Of a stretch of DNA of 64,000 nt, positions 1-11,202 are shown one piece after another. This stretch comes from Scleromatobacter humisilvae. Its GTDB lineage: Bacteria > Pseudomonadota > Gammaproteobacteria > Burkholderiales > Burkholderiaceae_C. Where the stretch lies: assembly GCF_023231945.1 (NCBI RefSeq), contig NZ_JAJLJH010000005.1, positions 186,001 through 250,000 of the forward strand, read 5' to 3'. The notes beneath the pieces were generated by a model. It was not told the DNA's origin and made no database searches. It saw only the letters and a program-made list of their open reading frames with translations. Numbering within the stretch: position 1 is the stretch's first letter; every line of letters begins with the position of its first letter. The position numbers and the translations under genes are program-made.

Positions 1-83
1 TCTGAGGTAGGCGCGGCCGCGTCAATCGCGGGTGTCCACATGCTGAACGGGCATCTTGCGCTTCGTGGGTGAAAATAGGCTGA

Positions 84-1046
84 ATGGCCGTTGGTGAATT
101 CGATCTCATCGCAAAGTACTTCGCCCGCCCCGTGCGGCGTGCCGTCCTGGGCGGCGGCGACGACTGCGCGCTGCTGCAGCCGACGCGCGGCATGCAGTGG
201 GCGGTGTCGACCGACGCGCTCGTCGAGGGCCGGCACTTCCTCAGCACGGTGCCGCCGGACGCGCTGGGCCACAAGTCGCTGGCGGTCAACCTGTCCGACC
301 TGGCCGCCTGCGGCGCGAAGCCGGTGGCGTTCACGCTGTCGCTGACGCTGCCGCGCGTCGACGAGGCCTTCCTCGCCGGCTTCGCCGAGGGCCTGTATGC
401 GCTGGCCGACGCCCACGACATCGAGCTGGTCGGCGGCGACACCACCGCCGGCCCGCTCAACATCGGCATCACCGTGATGGGCGAGGTGCCGCCGGGCCAG
501 GCGCTGCGGCGCGGCGGCGCGAAGCCGGGCGACGAGCTGTGGGTCAGCGGCCGGCTCGGCGACGCGCGCCTCGCGCTCGAGGCCTTCCGCGGACAGGTCA
601 GCCTGCGCGGCGAGGCCTTCGAGGACGTGCGCCGCGCGATGGAGCGCCCGCAGCCGCGCGTGGCGCTGGGCCTGGCGCTGCGCGGCATCGCGAGCGCGGC
701 GATCGATCTCAGCGACGGCCTCGTCGGCGACCTCGGGCACGTGCTGCGCGCGAGCGCGGTCGGCGCCACGCTGCGGCTGGCCGACATCCCGCACGGCGTG
801 CACGTCGCGGCCTGCAGCGAGGCGCAGCGCCGCACCTGCCTGCTGGCCGGCGGCGACGACTACGAACTGCTCTTTGCAGCGCCCGCGTCCGCGCACGCGC
901 GGGTGCGTGACGCCGGCGCGCGCGCGGGCGTGCCCGTGGCCTGCATCGGCACGCTGGACGCGGAGCCCGGCCTGCGCGTCGTCGACACCCACGGCGCGCC
1001 CGTCGCCCTGACCGAGCGCGCGTTCGACCACTTCATCTCGGGCTGA
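84..1046 (+). CDS. thiL: Thiamine-monophosphate kinase ThiL
   Basis: ThiL uses ATP to turn thiamine monophosphate into thiamine diphosphate, the last step of cofactor synthesis in the cytoplasm. The 320-residue length is normal for the family. The superfamily motifs are visible in order: GGDDCA at residues 24-29 with the Asp pair, STDALVEG from about 42, NLSDLAACG near 70, VGGDTT near 116, SDGLVGDLG near 209 and GGDDYELL near 256. No convincing ribosome site precedes the ATG, but the start fits the family N-terminus (GEFDLIA). pgpA follows 4 bases downstream, so the two are probably co-transcribed. No TPP riboswitch is visible in the 83 bases before it. Confidence 0.97.
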   Translation: MAVGEFDLIAKYFARPVRRAVLGGGDDCALLQPTRGMQWAVSTDALVEGRHFLSTVPPDALGHKSLAVNLSDLAACGAKPVAFTLSLTLPRVDEAFLAGFAEGLYALADAHDIELVGGDTTAGPLNIGITVMGEVPPGQALRRGGAKPGDELWVSGRLGDARLALEAFRGQVSLRGEAFEDVRRAMERPQPRVALGLALRGIASAAIDLSDGLVGDLGHVLRASAVGATLRLADIPHGVHVAACSEAQRRTCLLAGGDDYELLFAAPASAHARVRDAGARAGVPVACIGTLDAEPGLRVVDTHGAPVALTERAFDHFISG

Positions 1047-1050
1047 TCCG

Positions 1051-1617
1051 GTGACCGGCGAATATCCGACCTTCACCCCGCGCCGCGCCACCTGGGGCTT
1101 CATGGGCCTGCATCCGCTGCGCCTGATCGCGCTCGGCTTCGGCAGCGGCCTGTCGCCGGTCGCGCCCGGCACCGCCGGCACGCTGGCGGGCTGGGCGCTC
1201 TACCTGCTGATCGACCGCTATGCGGCGCCCACGCCCCTGGCCTGGGCCGCGATCCTCGTGGCCGGCTTCTTCGTCGGCTGGTGGGCCTGCACGCACACCG
1301 CGCGCGCGATGGCGGTCGGCGACCCGAGCGCGGTGGTGTGGGACGAGATCATCGCGTTCTGGATCATCCTGTGGGTCGCGATGCCGGTGGGCTGGTTCGG
1401 CCAGCTGATCCTGTTCGGCCTGTTCCGGCTGTTCGACGCGGTCAAGCGCGGCCCGGTCGGCTGGGCCGACGCGTTGTTCAAGCCCAAGCGCGGCGCGCTG
1501 CCCGGCTGGCCGCAGGGCTTCGGCATCATCTTCGACGACCTGGTCGCAGCGGCGTGCGTGCTGGTGGTCTGGTTCGTCGGCCTGTGGGGATGGACGACAT
1601 GGCAGACGCCGCATTGA
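1051..1617 (+). CDS. pgpA: Phosphatidylglycerophosphatase A
   Basis: PgpA removes the phosphate of phosphatidylglycerophosphate to give phosphatidylglycerol in the inner membrane. The 188-residue product starts with GTG. The family signature GSGLSPVAPGTAGTLAG lies near residues 31-47 and the acidic motif DPSAVVWDE near 91-99. Hydrophobic segments around residues 48-75 and 105-130 fit a small membrane enzyme. It sits 4 bases after thiL and its 3' end overlaps the start of pncC by 19 bases, so thiL-pgpA-pncC looks like one translationally coupled unit. Confidence 0.95.
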   Translation: MTGEYPTFTPRRATWGFMGLHPLRLIALGFGSGLSPVAPGTAGTLAGWALYLLIDRYAAPTPLAWAAILVAGFFVGWWACTHTARAMAVGDPSAVVWDEIIAFWIILWVAMPVGWFGQLILFGLFRLFDAVKRGPVGWADALFKPKRGALPGWPQGFGIIFDDLVAAACVLVVWFVGLWGWTTWQTPH

Positions 1618-2156
1618 TCGCGTTCGACGACTCGCTGCTCGTTCGAGTCAACACGCTGGGCGACGCGCTGCGCGCCCGCGGCTGGCGCCTGGCTACCGCG
1701 GAGAGCTGCACCGGCGGCCTGCTCGCCGGCACCTGCACCGCGCCGGCCGGCGCCAGCGACTGGTTCGCCGCCGGCCTCGTCACCTACGCCAACGACGCCA
1801 AGAGCAGCCTGCTGGGCGTGCCCGACGCGTTGATCGCCGCGCACGGCGCCGTCAGTTCGGAGGTCGCCGATGCGATGGCGCGCGGCGCGCTGGCGCATGC
1901 GGGCGTGCAGCTCGCGCTGTCGGTCACCGGCATCGCCGGACCGGGCGGCGGCAGCTCGGCCAAGCCGGTCGGCACGGTCTGGCTGGGCCTCGCGTGGATG
2001 CACGCGCGCGAGACGCAGGAAGGACTGCCCGCCGGCGGCGAGGCGCCGCTCGTCGGCAGCCGCACCGAGCGCCTGACGCTCGACGGCGATCGCGCCGCGA
2101 TCCGCGCGCAGACCGTGGCGATCGCGCTGGATCGCCTGATCGCCGCGGCGTCGTGA
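1599..2156 (+). CDS. pncC: CinA-family nicotinamide-nucleotide amidohydrolase
   Basis: This is the stand-alone CinA C-terminal domain, which in other bacteria deamidates nicotinamide mononucleotide in pyridine-nucleotide recycling (PncC). The product has 185 residues. TAESCTGG near residue 30, the LVTYAN segment, and GIAGPGGGS with KPVGTVW near residues 111-128 are the family marks. I chose the ATG at 1599 rather than the one at 1590 because GGGG at 1586-1589 is well spaced only from the later codon. It overlaps pgpA upstream, and its stop overlaps the GTG of the next gene in a GTGA. Confidence 0.9.
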   Translation: MADAALIAFDDSLLVRVNTLGDALRARGWRLATAESCTGGLLAGTCTAPAGASDWFAAGLVTYANDAKSSLLGVPDALIAAHGAVSSEVADAMARGALAHAGVQLALSVTGIAGPGGGSSAKPVGTVWLGLAWMHARETQEGLPAGGEAPLVGSRTERLTLDGDRAAIRAQTVAIALDRLIAAAS

Positions 2157-3100
2157 AGATCGCCTTCGACGTCCGCCTGGAAGGCGCCGAGCGCGCCGAC
2201 TGGTGGCGCGCGTTGACCGATGCCCTGCCGGACGACGACTGGCTCGATCCCGCCGTCGAAGGCACGCAGTCGGCACGCTGGCGCGAGGCCGACATCGCCG
2301 TTGTCGCCAACCCGCTGCCCGGTCGACTCGCGGGCTGCACGCAGCTGAGGCTGATCCAGTCGCTGTGGGCGGGCGTCGACCGGCTGCTGGCCGATGCGAC
2401 GTTGCCGGCGTCGGTGCCGATCGCGCGCATGGTCGACCCGATGATGAACCGCGCGATGGCCGAGACCGCGGCGTGGGCGGTGCTGTCGCTGCACCGGCGC
2501 GCGTTCGATTACGCCGCGCAGCAGCGCCAGACGCAATGGCGCCCGCTGCCGCAGAAGCGTGCCGACGAGGTCGCGGTGCTGGTGCTGGGCCTCGGCCAGA
2601 TGGGCCGCACCACCGCGCTGCAGCTGGCGGCGCTGGGCTATCGCGTCAGCGGCTGGAGCGCGCGGGCGCAAGACGTGGCCGGCATCGCGACCAGCGCCGG
2701 CTGGGCGGCGCTTCCTGCAGCACTCGGCGCCGCCGACGTCGTCGTCAACCTGCTGCCGCTCACCGACGACACGCGCGGCCTGTTCGACCGCACGCGCCTC
2801 GCGCAGATGCGCCAGGGCGCGGGCCTCGTGAACCTGGCGCGCGGCGCGCACGTGGTGGAAAAGGACCTGCTGGTCGCGCTGAACTCGGGACAGCTCGCGC
2901 ACGCCGTGCTGGACGTGTTCGACACCGAGCCGCTGCCGTCGACGCACGTCTTCTGGTTCCATCCGCGCGTGACGCTGTGGCCGCATGCCGCGGCGCAGAC
3001 CGACCTGCGCAGCGCCGCGGCCGTCGTCGCGGTCAACGTCGAGGCCGTGCGGCGCGGCGAGACGGCGGCGCACCGGGTCGATCGATCGCGCGGATACTGA
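2153..3100 (+). CDS. D-2-hydroxyacid dehydrogenase (glyoxylate/hydroxypyruvate reductase A type)
   Basis: An NAD(P)-dependent D-isomer-specific 2-hydroxyacid dehydrogenase of 315 residues, probably reducing glyoxylate or hydroxypyruvate. The Rossmann motif GLGQMGRTT is near residue 147. The catalytic Arg is in NLARGAH, the Glu in DTEPLP and the His in WPHAAA near residue 279, as in the GhrA branch. The start is a GTG in a four-base GTGA overlap with the stop of pncC, which implies translational coupling. The exact substrate cannot be told from sequence. Confidence 0.88.
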   Translation: MKIAFDVRLEGAERADWWRALTDALPDDDWLDPAVEGTQSARWREADIAVVANPLPGRLAGCTQLRLIQSLWAGVDRLLADATLPASVPIARMVDPMMNRAMAETAAWAVLSLHRRAFDYAAQQRQTQWRPLPQKRADEVAVLVLGLGQMGRTTALQLAALGYRVSGWSARAQDVAGIATSAGWAALPAALGAADVVVNLLPLTDDTRGLFDRTRLAQMRQGAGLVNLARGAHVVEKDLLVALNSGQLAHAVLDVFDTEPLPSTHVFWFHPRVTLWPHAAAQTDLRSAAAVVAVNVEAVRRGETAAHRVDRSRGY

Positions 3101-3107
3101 ACGCGCC

Positions 3108-3542
3108 TCACGGCGCCGACGCGGCGGACGCCTCGGCCTGCTGCCGTTGCACCGCGCGCGCCATCTCCTGGTTGAGGCGGACGAACTTGCGCACGAACTC
3201 GTCGCAGACCGCCTTGCTCGCGCCGCACAGGATGGCGGTCGAGATCATCACCTGGCCATCGCGCTCGACGAGGCTGCGCTTGGCGACCGCGGGCCAGGCC
3301 GGATCGCCCTTGGGCGCGAACGTCCACATGGCCTTCTTCGCGTCGTCGTGCGCGACAACCCAGCCCTCGTGGGTCTCGAAGCGGACAGCGGGGTCGGCCC
3401 GCAGGGCTTCGAGCGCGGCACCGGGCGAGGCGTACTCGATGGGATTGCGCGGCGACTCGGGCAACGGCGCGCGTTGGGCCAGCGAGAGCGAGGCGGCGGC
3501 TCCCAGCAAGACGGCGCAGGCGAGTCGGAGCAGAGCGGGCAT
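3108..3542 (-). CDS. Small exported protein of unknown function
   Basis: A 144-residue protein with a classic signal peptide: a short charged start, a hydrophobic core to about residue 21 and a likely cut after SLA. The mature part holds two cysteines (in ILCGAS and AVCDEF) that could form a disulfide in the periplasm, then a helical, Gln/Ala-rich tail. I recognise no enzyme motif. It converges with the dehydrogenase gene, 7 bases apart, and follows the holA-linked lipoprotein gene on the same strand, so it may be the last cistron of the leuS operon. Function unknown. Confidence 0.7.
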   Translation of the reverse strand: MPALLRLACAVLLGAAASLSLAQRAPLPESPRNPIEYASPGAALEALRADPAVRFETHEGWVVAHDDAKKAMWTFAPKGDPAWPAVAKRSLVERDGQVMISTAILCGASKAVCDEFVRKFVRLNQEMARAVQRQQAEASAASAP

Positions 3543-3626
3543 GGGCGCCTCGAGCGATGACGATGCGCCACGCTAACGCACGCGCGGCGGCCCAACAACC
3601 CGAGCTTGCGAGCGGTGCCTGCGCGC

Positions 3627-4049
3627 TCAGCGATGCCGCCAGACCTCGCGTCGGTGCGCCACGACCGGCAGTTCCTGCAGGCACTTGCCATCCCCGCGCC
3701 CTGTGTAGCCGCCTGTGGGATAGCAGACGATCACGCCGTTGGCGTCGATCAGCGGGTCGAGCTGGTCGCAGCAGCCCGCCTGCACGTAGTAGGCGACGCC
3801 GCTGCCGTAGGCCACTTCGAAGACCGCGCGCGGCGCGGCCGGACCGGTCTGCGCGTCGTAGTCGGCCAGGCGGATGCGCAGCCAGCCGGGCAGGCCCGCG
3901 ACCTCGACCCGGTTGGAAGGCGAACTGCTGGCTCGATCGGAACCGTCGGGCGGCGCGAGCGGCGCGGCCTCGCCCCTCTCGATGCGGCTGGCGCAGCCGG
4001 CGAGCGACGCGATGACGACGGGCAGCAGGAACAACAAAGGCGAGCGCAT
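3627..4049 (-). CDS. Putative small lipoprotein
   Basis: A 140-residue protein beginning MRSPLLF, with a hydrophobic core and the lipobox SLAGC near residue 17, so it should be lipid-anchored after export. The mature part has a conserved-looking core with a CC pair (AGCCDQLDP), then a Gly/Tyr-rich stretch (YPTGGYTGRGDGKC). This resembles small DUF-type lipoproteins of beta-proteobacteria, but I cannot name the family. An in-frame ATG 33 bases upstream would put eleven Arg-rich residues before the signal, which is less likely. It lies 45 bases after holA on the same strand. Confidence 0.7.
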   Translation of the reverse strand: MRSPLLFLLPVVIASLAGCASRIERGEAAPLAPPDGSDRASSSPSNRVEVAGLPGWLRIRLADYDAQTGPAAPRAVFEVAYGSGVAYYVQAGCCDQLDPLIDANGVIVCYPTGGYTGRGDGKCLQELPVVAHRREVWRHR

Positions 4050-4094
4050 GGGGGTCTCCTCGAGGCGCCGACGCCGGGGCAATCGCCGTGCGCG

Positions 4095-5171
4095 TCAGGT
4101 GCGCAGCACCAGCCCGGCCTGCGCGCCCTCGGGCCTGAGCGCCTGCAGCATCATCAGCACGAGGCGGCGCAGCGCGTCCCACGGTTCGGTGGGCCACTGC
4201 GGGTGGCGCAGGCCCTTGAGCACGCCGTCGCATTCGCTCGCGGCGCTGACCAGGCGCGCGGCCATCAGGCCGCTCAGGCGCGGCAGCGCGCGCTCGAACA
4301 GGCGTTCGCGCGCGCCCCAGATGCGCGCCTCGCGCAGGGCCATCGGCAGCGGCTTGCCGTCGGCCATCGCGTCCTGGATGCGCTTCATCGCGCGGATGTC
4401 GTCCGACAGCTTGTAGTGCACGAAGACCGCGGCCTCGCCCTCGGCCTGCAGGCCGTCGAGCATGCGCAGCGCGCGCGGCACCTGCACGGCCATCACGGCG
4501 TCGCACAGGTGCTGGACGTCGTGGCGGGCGACGTCGAGCACCGCGTCCTCGACCTGCGCGAACGTGATCTCGCCGGGCGGATGGAGCAGGCCCAGCTTCT
4601 GGATCTCCTGGTGCGCGGCCAGCAGGTTGCCCTCGACGCGGTCGGCCATGAAGGCCAGCGTCGCCTCGCCGGCGGCCCCGGCCTCCACGCGCTGGCCCTG
4701 CAGCGCGAAGCGCTTGGCGAGCCAGGCGGGCAATGCGTTGCGCTCGATCACGTCGGCGGCGATGCTGACGCCCGCGCCGTCCAGCGCGCCGAACCACGCG
4801 GCCTTCTGCTGCTGCCAGTCGAGCTTGGGCAGGTGCACCAGCAGCCGGCTGTCGGGGCCGGCCTGCGCGGCCAGTTCCTGCAGCGCCTCGCTGCCGTCCT
4901 TGCCGGGCTTGCCCGAGGGGATGCGGATCTCGATCAGCTGCTGGTCGGCGAACAGGCCCATGGACTGCGACGCGCCCAGCACGCCGCTCCAGTCGAAATG
5001 CGCGCCGCTGACGACGAAGACCTTGCGCTCACTCGCCCCCGCCGCGCGCACCGCGGCGCGGATCGCGTCGGCGGCCTCCTGCGCGCGCAGCGGCTCGTCG
5101 CCGTGCACCACGTAGACATCGCGCAGGCCGCGCGCGAGATGGTCGGCGAGTTGCTCGGGGCGGACTTGCAT
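4095..5171 (-). CDS. holA: DNA polymerase III delta subunit
   Basis: HolA is the delta subunit of the clamp loader that opens the beta ring during replication. The 358-residue length fits. The N-terminus (MQVRPEQLADHL, then YVVHGDEPLRAQEAADAIR) matches the nucleotide-binding-like domain of delta, and FFADQQLIEIRIPSGKPG-like text near residue 75 is a family signature. The C-terminal part is the helical collar domain. It follows lptE by 10 bases; leuS-lptE-holA is a conserved block in many proteobacteria and supports the call. Confidence 0.95.
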   Translation of the reverse strand: MQVRPEQLADHLARGLRDVYVVHGDEPLRAQEAADAIRAAVRAAGASERKVFVVSGAHFDWSGVLGASQSMGLFADQQLIEIRIPSGKPGKDGSEALQELAAQAGPDSRLLVHLPKLDWQQQKAAWFGALDGAGVSIAADVIERNALPAWLAKRFALQGQRVEAGAAGEATLAFMADRVEGNLLAAHQEIQKLGLLHPPGEITFAQVEDAVLDVARHDVQHLCDAVMAVQVPRALRMLDGLQAEGEAAVFVHYKLSDDIRAMKRIQDAMADGKPLPMALREARIWGARERLFERALPRLSGLMAARLVSAASECDGVLKGLRHPQWPTEPWDALRRLVLMMLQALRPEGAQAGLVLRT

Positions 5172-5181
5172 CTGCTTGCGC

Positions 5182-5793
5182 TCAGCGCCCCGCGGCCTGG
5201 GACGCGGCCCATTCGACGGCCGACACGGACGACGCCGCCGACGCCGGCGCCAGCGCTGCGGCGGCCGCGTGCGCGGCCTGCGCCTGCGCCGCCGGGCCCG
5301 TGGGCTTGCCCACCGCGGCCAGCACGCGCACCAGCTGGTAGGCCATGTCGGACTGCATGTCGCGGTAGAGCGCCTTCATCTCGCTGTCCTTCGCGAGCGC
5401 GTCCTTCTCGTCGAAGGTCATGTCGCGGAAGCGCTCGATGTTGGCCGGCGGCAGCAGCTCGATGCCCTTGGGGTCGAGCACGCGGTAGCGCAGCTTGACG
5501 TGCAGCTCCAGTTCGCGCACCTGGCCGAACGCGGTCGAGGCCTCGACCGTGGTCTTCTGCGTGTCCTCGAGCGCCTCGATCATCACCTGCGATTCGAGCA
5601 CCGGCGCGATGCGCGCCGTCGACGGCAGCGCACGCCGGATCTCGTCGGCCATCGTCGAGCGGTCGGCGAAGCCGGACAACGCGATCCGCTCGTAGTTCAG
5701 CGACTGCGCGATGCGGCGGTGGAAGCCGCAGGCCGCGAGCGTGGCGGCCGCGGCGACCACCAGCGCGGCAAGGGCGAGGCGACGGGGCGTCAT
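5182..5793 (-). CDS. lptE: LPS-assembly lipoprotein LptE
   Basis: LptE is the outer-membrane lipoprotein that plugs the LptD barrel and helps place lipopolysaccharide on the cell surface. The product has 203 residues, with a signal peptide and the lipobox LAAC at about residues 19-22, followed by GFH. The text HRRIAQSLNYERIALSG and the later beta-rich region ELELHVKLRYRVLD fit the family. The last 40 or so residues are Ala-rich and low in complexity, longer than usual. The start lies 2 bases after the leuS stop, and holA follows 10 bases on. Confidence 0.93.
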   Translation of the reverse strand: MTPRRLALAALVVAAAATLAACGFHRRIAQSLNYERIALSGFADRSTMADEIRRALPSTARIAPVLESQVMIEALEDTQKTTVEASTAFGQVRELELHVKLRYRVLDPKGIELLPPANIERFRDMTFDEKDALAKDSEMKALYRDMQSDMAYQLVRVLAAVGKPTGPAAQAQAAHAAAAALAPASAASSVSAVEWAASQAAGR

Positions 5794-5795
5794 TG

Positions 5796-8441
<2,646 letters not shown>

Positions 8442-8674
8442 GCCCCGATTGTAGGAGGGGCGGGTGGCGGCCGCCCCGCGCGGGGACGCTACATTCGCGG
8501 CTCGTCGTTGTCGAGTCGGTGTGCCCTGCGACGGGAAGGCCTGCTCGCTGGGCGCATTCGACACGGGCTGCGAAGTCCGGAGCAGATGATTCGGGCATCA
8601 CGAATCGTTACCGCGCCGCCATGGACGAGCAGCGCCCCGGACGCGATGATCTGCGCCTCACGAGGAGCGAGAAC

Positions 8675-9520
8675 ATGAAGACGTTGGGACACCGGGCCAT
8701 GCGCGCGGCCTGCATCGCGGTGCTGACGCTTGCCGCGGGCGCCTGCCAGGCCGCGAGCGACCACGAGCGCAACGTCGGCGCGCAGGTGGAGCAGCTGTGC
8801 GACCCGCGCTCGCTGGCCACCCTCGGCCGCTTCGTGCATGTCGACAACTTCAGGGAACCGGCCCTCGGCCAGGAGCCCGATGCGACCGCGATGGTCGCCG
8901 CATCGGCCTGCCGCGCCGCGCCGGCGCACCACGGCCGGCTCGTCGCCGCGGCCTATCGCTCGGGCCACGACAACGACCTGCTGCTGGTGATCGCGGTCAT
9001 CGACGGCGCGACGGGCCAGGTCGGCTCGAACTTCAAGGCCAATCTCGACAGCGATCCTGCCGTCAAGGTCGTCTCGGGCAGCCTGTGGCTGGACACCGCG
9101 GCCTACGATCTCGCGCCGGGCGTGCGCGCGTTCGGCCTCGACATCACCAGCGGCCTGCCGCGCGGCTGCGCCGCCGGCGGCTCGGGGGCGCGGCGCAGCC
9201 TGTTCGTGAGCCAGGGCCGCTTCATCCGTCCGGTGCTGCAGGACCTGCCCATGTCGGAATGGAACCTGATCCAGCGCGGCCGCTCGGCCTGCACCGACAG
9301 CAGCGCACCCGACCTGACCATCACCGAGAACTTCGCCGCCACGCTGGCCCCGGCGCCGACGTCCACGCGCGGCTACCGCGACCTGGCCGTCACCGGCCTG
9401 GCCACGCGCGACGACGGCAGCGTCGACGAACGTCCGCCCTTCCACGCGCTACTGAAGTGGGACGGGCGCGTCTACTCGCTCGTCGAGCAGCAGCAGGCCT
9501 GGACGATCTGGAAGCAATGA
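8675..9520 (+). CDS. Exported protein of unknown function
   Basis: A 281-residue protein with a signal peptide (MKTLGHRAMRAACIAVLTLAAG), likely cut after QA near residue 27. A good ribosome site (CGAGGAG) sits 9 bases before the ATG, which decides this start over earlier in-frame codons. The mature part has about six cysteines, suggesting disulfides in the periplasm, and mixed alpha/beta character with no motif I recognise. It stands alone: 233 bases separate it from leuS, which runs the other way, and it converges on the diguanylate cyclase gene with one base between stops. No function can be assigned. Confidence 0.75.
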   Translation: MKTLGHRAMRAACIAVLTLAAGACQAASDHERNVGAQVEQLCDPRSLATLGRFVHVDNFREPALGQEPDATAMVAASACRAAPAHHGRLVAAAYRSGHDNDLLLVIAVIDGATGQVGSNFKANLDSDPAVKVVSGSLWLDTAAYDLAPGVRAFGLDITSGLPRGCAAGGSGARRSLFVSQGRFIRPVLQDLPMSEWNLIQRGRSACTDSSAPDLTITENFAATLAPAPTSTRGYRDLAVTGLATRDDGSVDERPPFHALLKWDGRVYSLVEQQQAWTIWKQ

Positions 9521-9521
9521 T

Positions 9522-10655
9522 TCAAACGAGCACGGCCTCGGGCGGCGCGGCCTCGACGACGCGGTTGCGCCCGCGCTCCTTGGCCTCGTAGAGTGCGCCG
9601 TCGGCCCGCTTGTAGAGCATCGGCCAGTCGTGGTCGGTGTCGACGCGGTCGGTGATGCCGATGCTGATCGTGCAGCCGATCTCCTGCCCGCCCGCGGGGA
9701 TGCGCAGCGCGGCGACGGCGCTGCGCAGTCGCTCCAGCACCACCCAGGCGCCGGGCGGCTGCGTGCCCAGCATCACGAGCGCGAACTCCTCGCCGCCGAT
9801 GCGCGCGAGCAGGTCGCTCTTGCGGATGTGGCGCTGCAGCGTGGCCGCCACTTCGCGCAGGACGGCGTCGCCGATGTCGTGGCCGTGCTGGTCGTTGATG
9901 CGCTTGAAGAAGTCGATGTCGAGGATGGCCAGCGACAGCGGCACGTGCATGCGGCGCGCGCGCTCCATCTCGCGCACCATGCCGGACTCGAACTCGCGCC
10001 GGTTGTGCAGCCCGGTCAGCGCGTCGGTGCTGGCCTCGCGCTGCAGCCGGCTGTGGTACGCGAAGCTCTGCGCCGCAAGCCGCTCCAGCAGTGCGACCGC
10101 GGCCCAGACGAGCGCGACGACGGTCGCGAAGTGCGCGATCTCGTAGATCACGTCGGCTTCGTGAGGATGGCGCGGCAACACCAGCGGCACGCTGATCGCG
10201 GCCAGCACGATGTTGACCAGCGAATCGCTGGCGCGCGGCAGCGCGATCACACCGAAGAACATCACGATCAGCAGGCCCGGCATCTGCAGCGGGGAGTCGG
10301 CACCGAGCGCGACCGCGATGGCGACCTGCATCCCGTAGATCGCGCAGTACATCAGCAGCGCCTGCACGCGGAACGACAGTCCGCGCACGTGGCGCACGAC
10401 GGCCAGCAGCAGCAGCACGATGACGCCGCCACCGAGCCGCACGCTGGCCGCCGGGCCGAGGTGGCCGGGGTCGCGCATCTGGTCCCAGCCGACGAAGCCG
10501 GCGATCATCAGCACCGCGGCGACGACGGTCGGCACGACCAGCGGATCGCGCACCTCGCCCTGCGCCCGGCGAAAGGCGACGAGTTCCTGCTCGCTCATGG
10601 CCGGCAGCGCGAAGATCGCACGGGCACCTGCGAAGAAGGAGGCGATGGCGTTCAT
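9522..10655 (-). CDS. Membrane-bound diguanylate cyclase (GGDEF)
   Basis: Makes the second messenger cyclic di-GMP from two GTP. The 377-residue protein has six or so hydrophobic segments within residues 45-200, forming an N-terminal membrane sensor without a known name, then a GGDEF domain. DALTGLHNRREFE near residue 218, FKRINDQHGHDIGDAVL near 258 and the active-site GGEEF near 300 are intact, so it should be catalytic. The R-x-x-D inhibitory site is present as RKSDLLARIGGEEF, with RKSD eight residues ahead of GGEEF. The start at 10655 is uncertain; in-frame codons extend 36 residues upstream. Confidence 0.9.
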   Translation of the reverse strand: MNAIASFFAGARAIFALPAMSEQELVAFRRAQGEVRDPLVVPTVVAAVLMIAGFVGWDQMRDPGHLGPAASVRLGGGVIVLLLLAVVRHVRGLSFRVQALLMYCAIYGMQVAIAVALGADSPLQMPGLLIVMFFGVIALPRASDSLVNIVLAAISVPLVLPRHPHEADVIYEIAHFATVVALVWAAVALLERLAAQSFAYHSRLQREASTDALTGLHNRREFESGMVREMERARRMHVPLSLAILDIDFFKRINDQHGHDIGDAVLREVAATLQRHIRKSDLLARIGGEEFALVMLGTQPPGAWVVLERLRSAVAALRIPAGGQEIGCTISIGITDRVDTDHDWPMLYKRADGALYEAKERGRNRVVEAAPPEAVLV

Positions 10656-10782
10656 GGATGAGATTGCCCCAGCATGTAGCGGGCCCGCGGGTAGCCGGAC
10701 CGTTGCAGGGACATCGGCCGTCGACGGCCCGTCCTGAAGCGCGACGGCGCACCGCCGCAGCATCTCCGTGAACAGCGTCGCG

Positions 10783-11199
10783 CTACGGCGCCGGCTGCGC
10801 GGTGAAGCCGATGTGCGTCAGCCCGGCGTCCTGCACCAGGCCGATCAGCTCGGCGACGCGACCGTAGGGCACGCTCTTGTCCGCGCTCAGCAGCACGTCG
10901 GGCTGCGGCTGGCGCGCGGCGGTCTGCCGAAGCGTGCTCACCAGGACGTCGTGCGTGACGACGGCGTCGCCGACATGCACCTTGCCGTCCGGCGTGATGG
11001 CCAGCGCGAGCGCGGCGCCGCCGTCGTTGCTGCGGGCGGCCGCCACCTTGGGCAGATCCATCTTCAGGCTGGACGTCATCAGCGGCGCGGCGATCATGAA
11101 GATCACCAGCAGCACCAGCATCACGTCGATCAGCGGCGTCATGTTGATGTCGCTCATCGGCTGCGACGTCGGGCTGCGTTCGAGGCGACCGAAGGCCAT
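10783..11199 (-). CDS. exbD: ExbD/TolR-family biopolymer transport protein
   Basis: Partner of ExbB in the inner-membrane motor that uses proton flow to energise TonB-type outer-membrane transport, or Tol. The 138-residue protein has one membrane helix near residues 25-45, TPLIDVMLVLLVIFMIAAPL, with the essential membrane Asp in LIDVM, then a periplasmic domain. It sits 3 bases after exbB and is co-transcribed. No tonB gene is nearby. Whether it serves TonB or Tol is not certain, but the absence of tolA/tolB here favours ExbD. Low-complexity GC palindromes follow it (GGCCGTCGACGGCC at 10716-10729). Confidence 0.92.
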   Translation of the reverse strand: MAFGRLERSPTSQPMSDINMTPLIDVMLVLLVIFMIAAPLMTSSLKMDLPKVAAARSNDGGAALALAITPDGKVHVGDAVVTHDVLVSTLRQTAARQPQPDVLLSADKSVPYGRVAELIGLVQDAGLTHIGFTAQPAP

Positions 11200-11202
11200 G
11201 GC

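Noticed and set aside
1-83. TPP riboswitch before thiL
   Set aside because: None of the conserved TPP aptamer segments is visible in the 83 bases available, and the upstream part is cut off.
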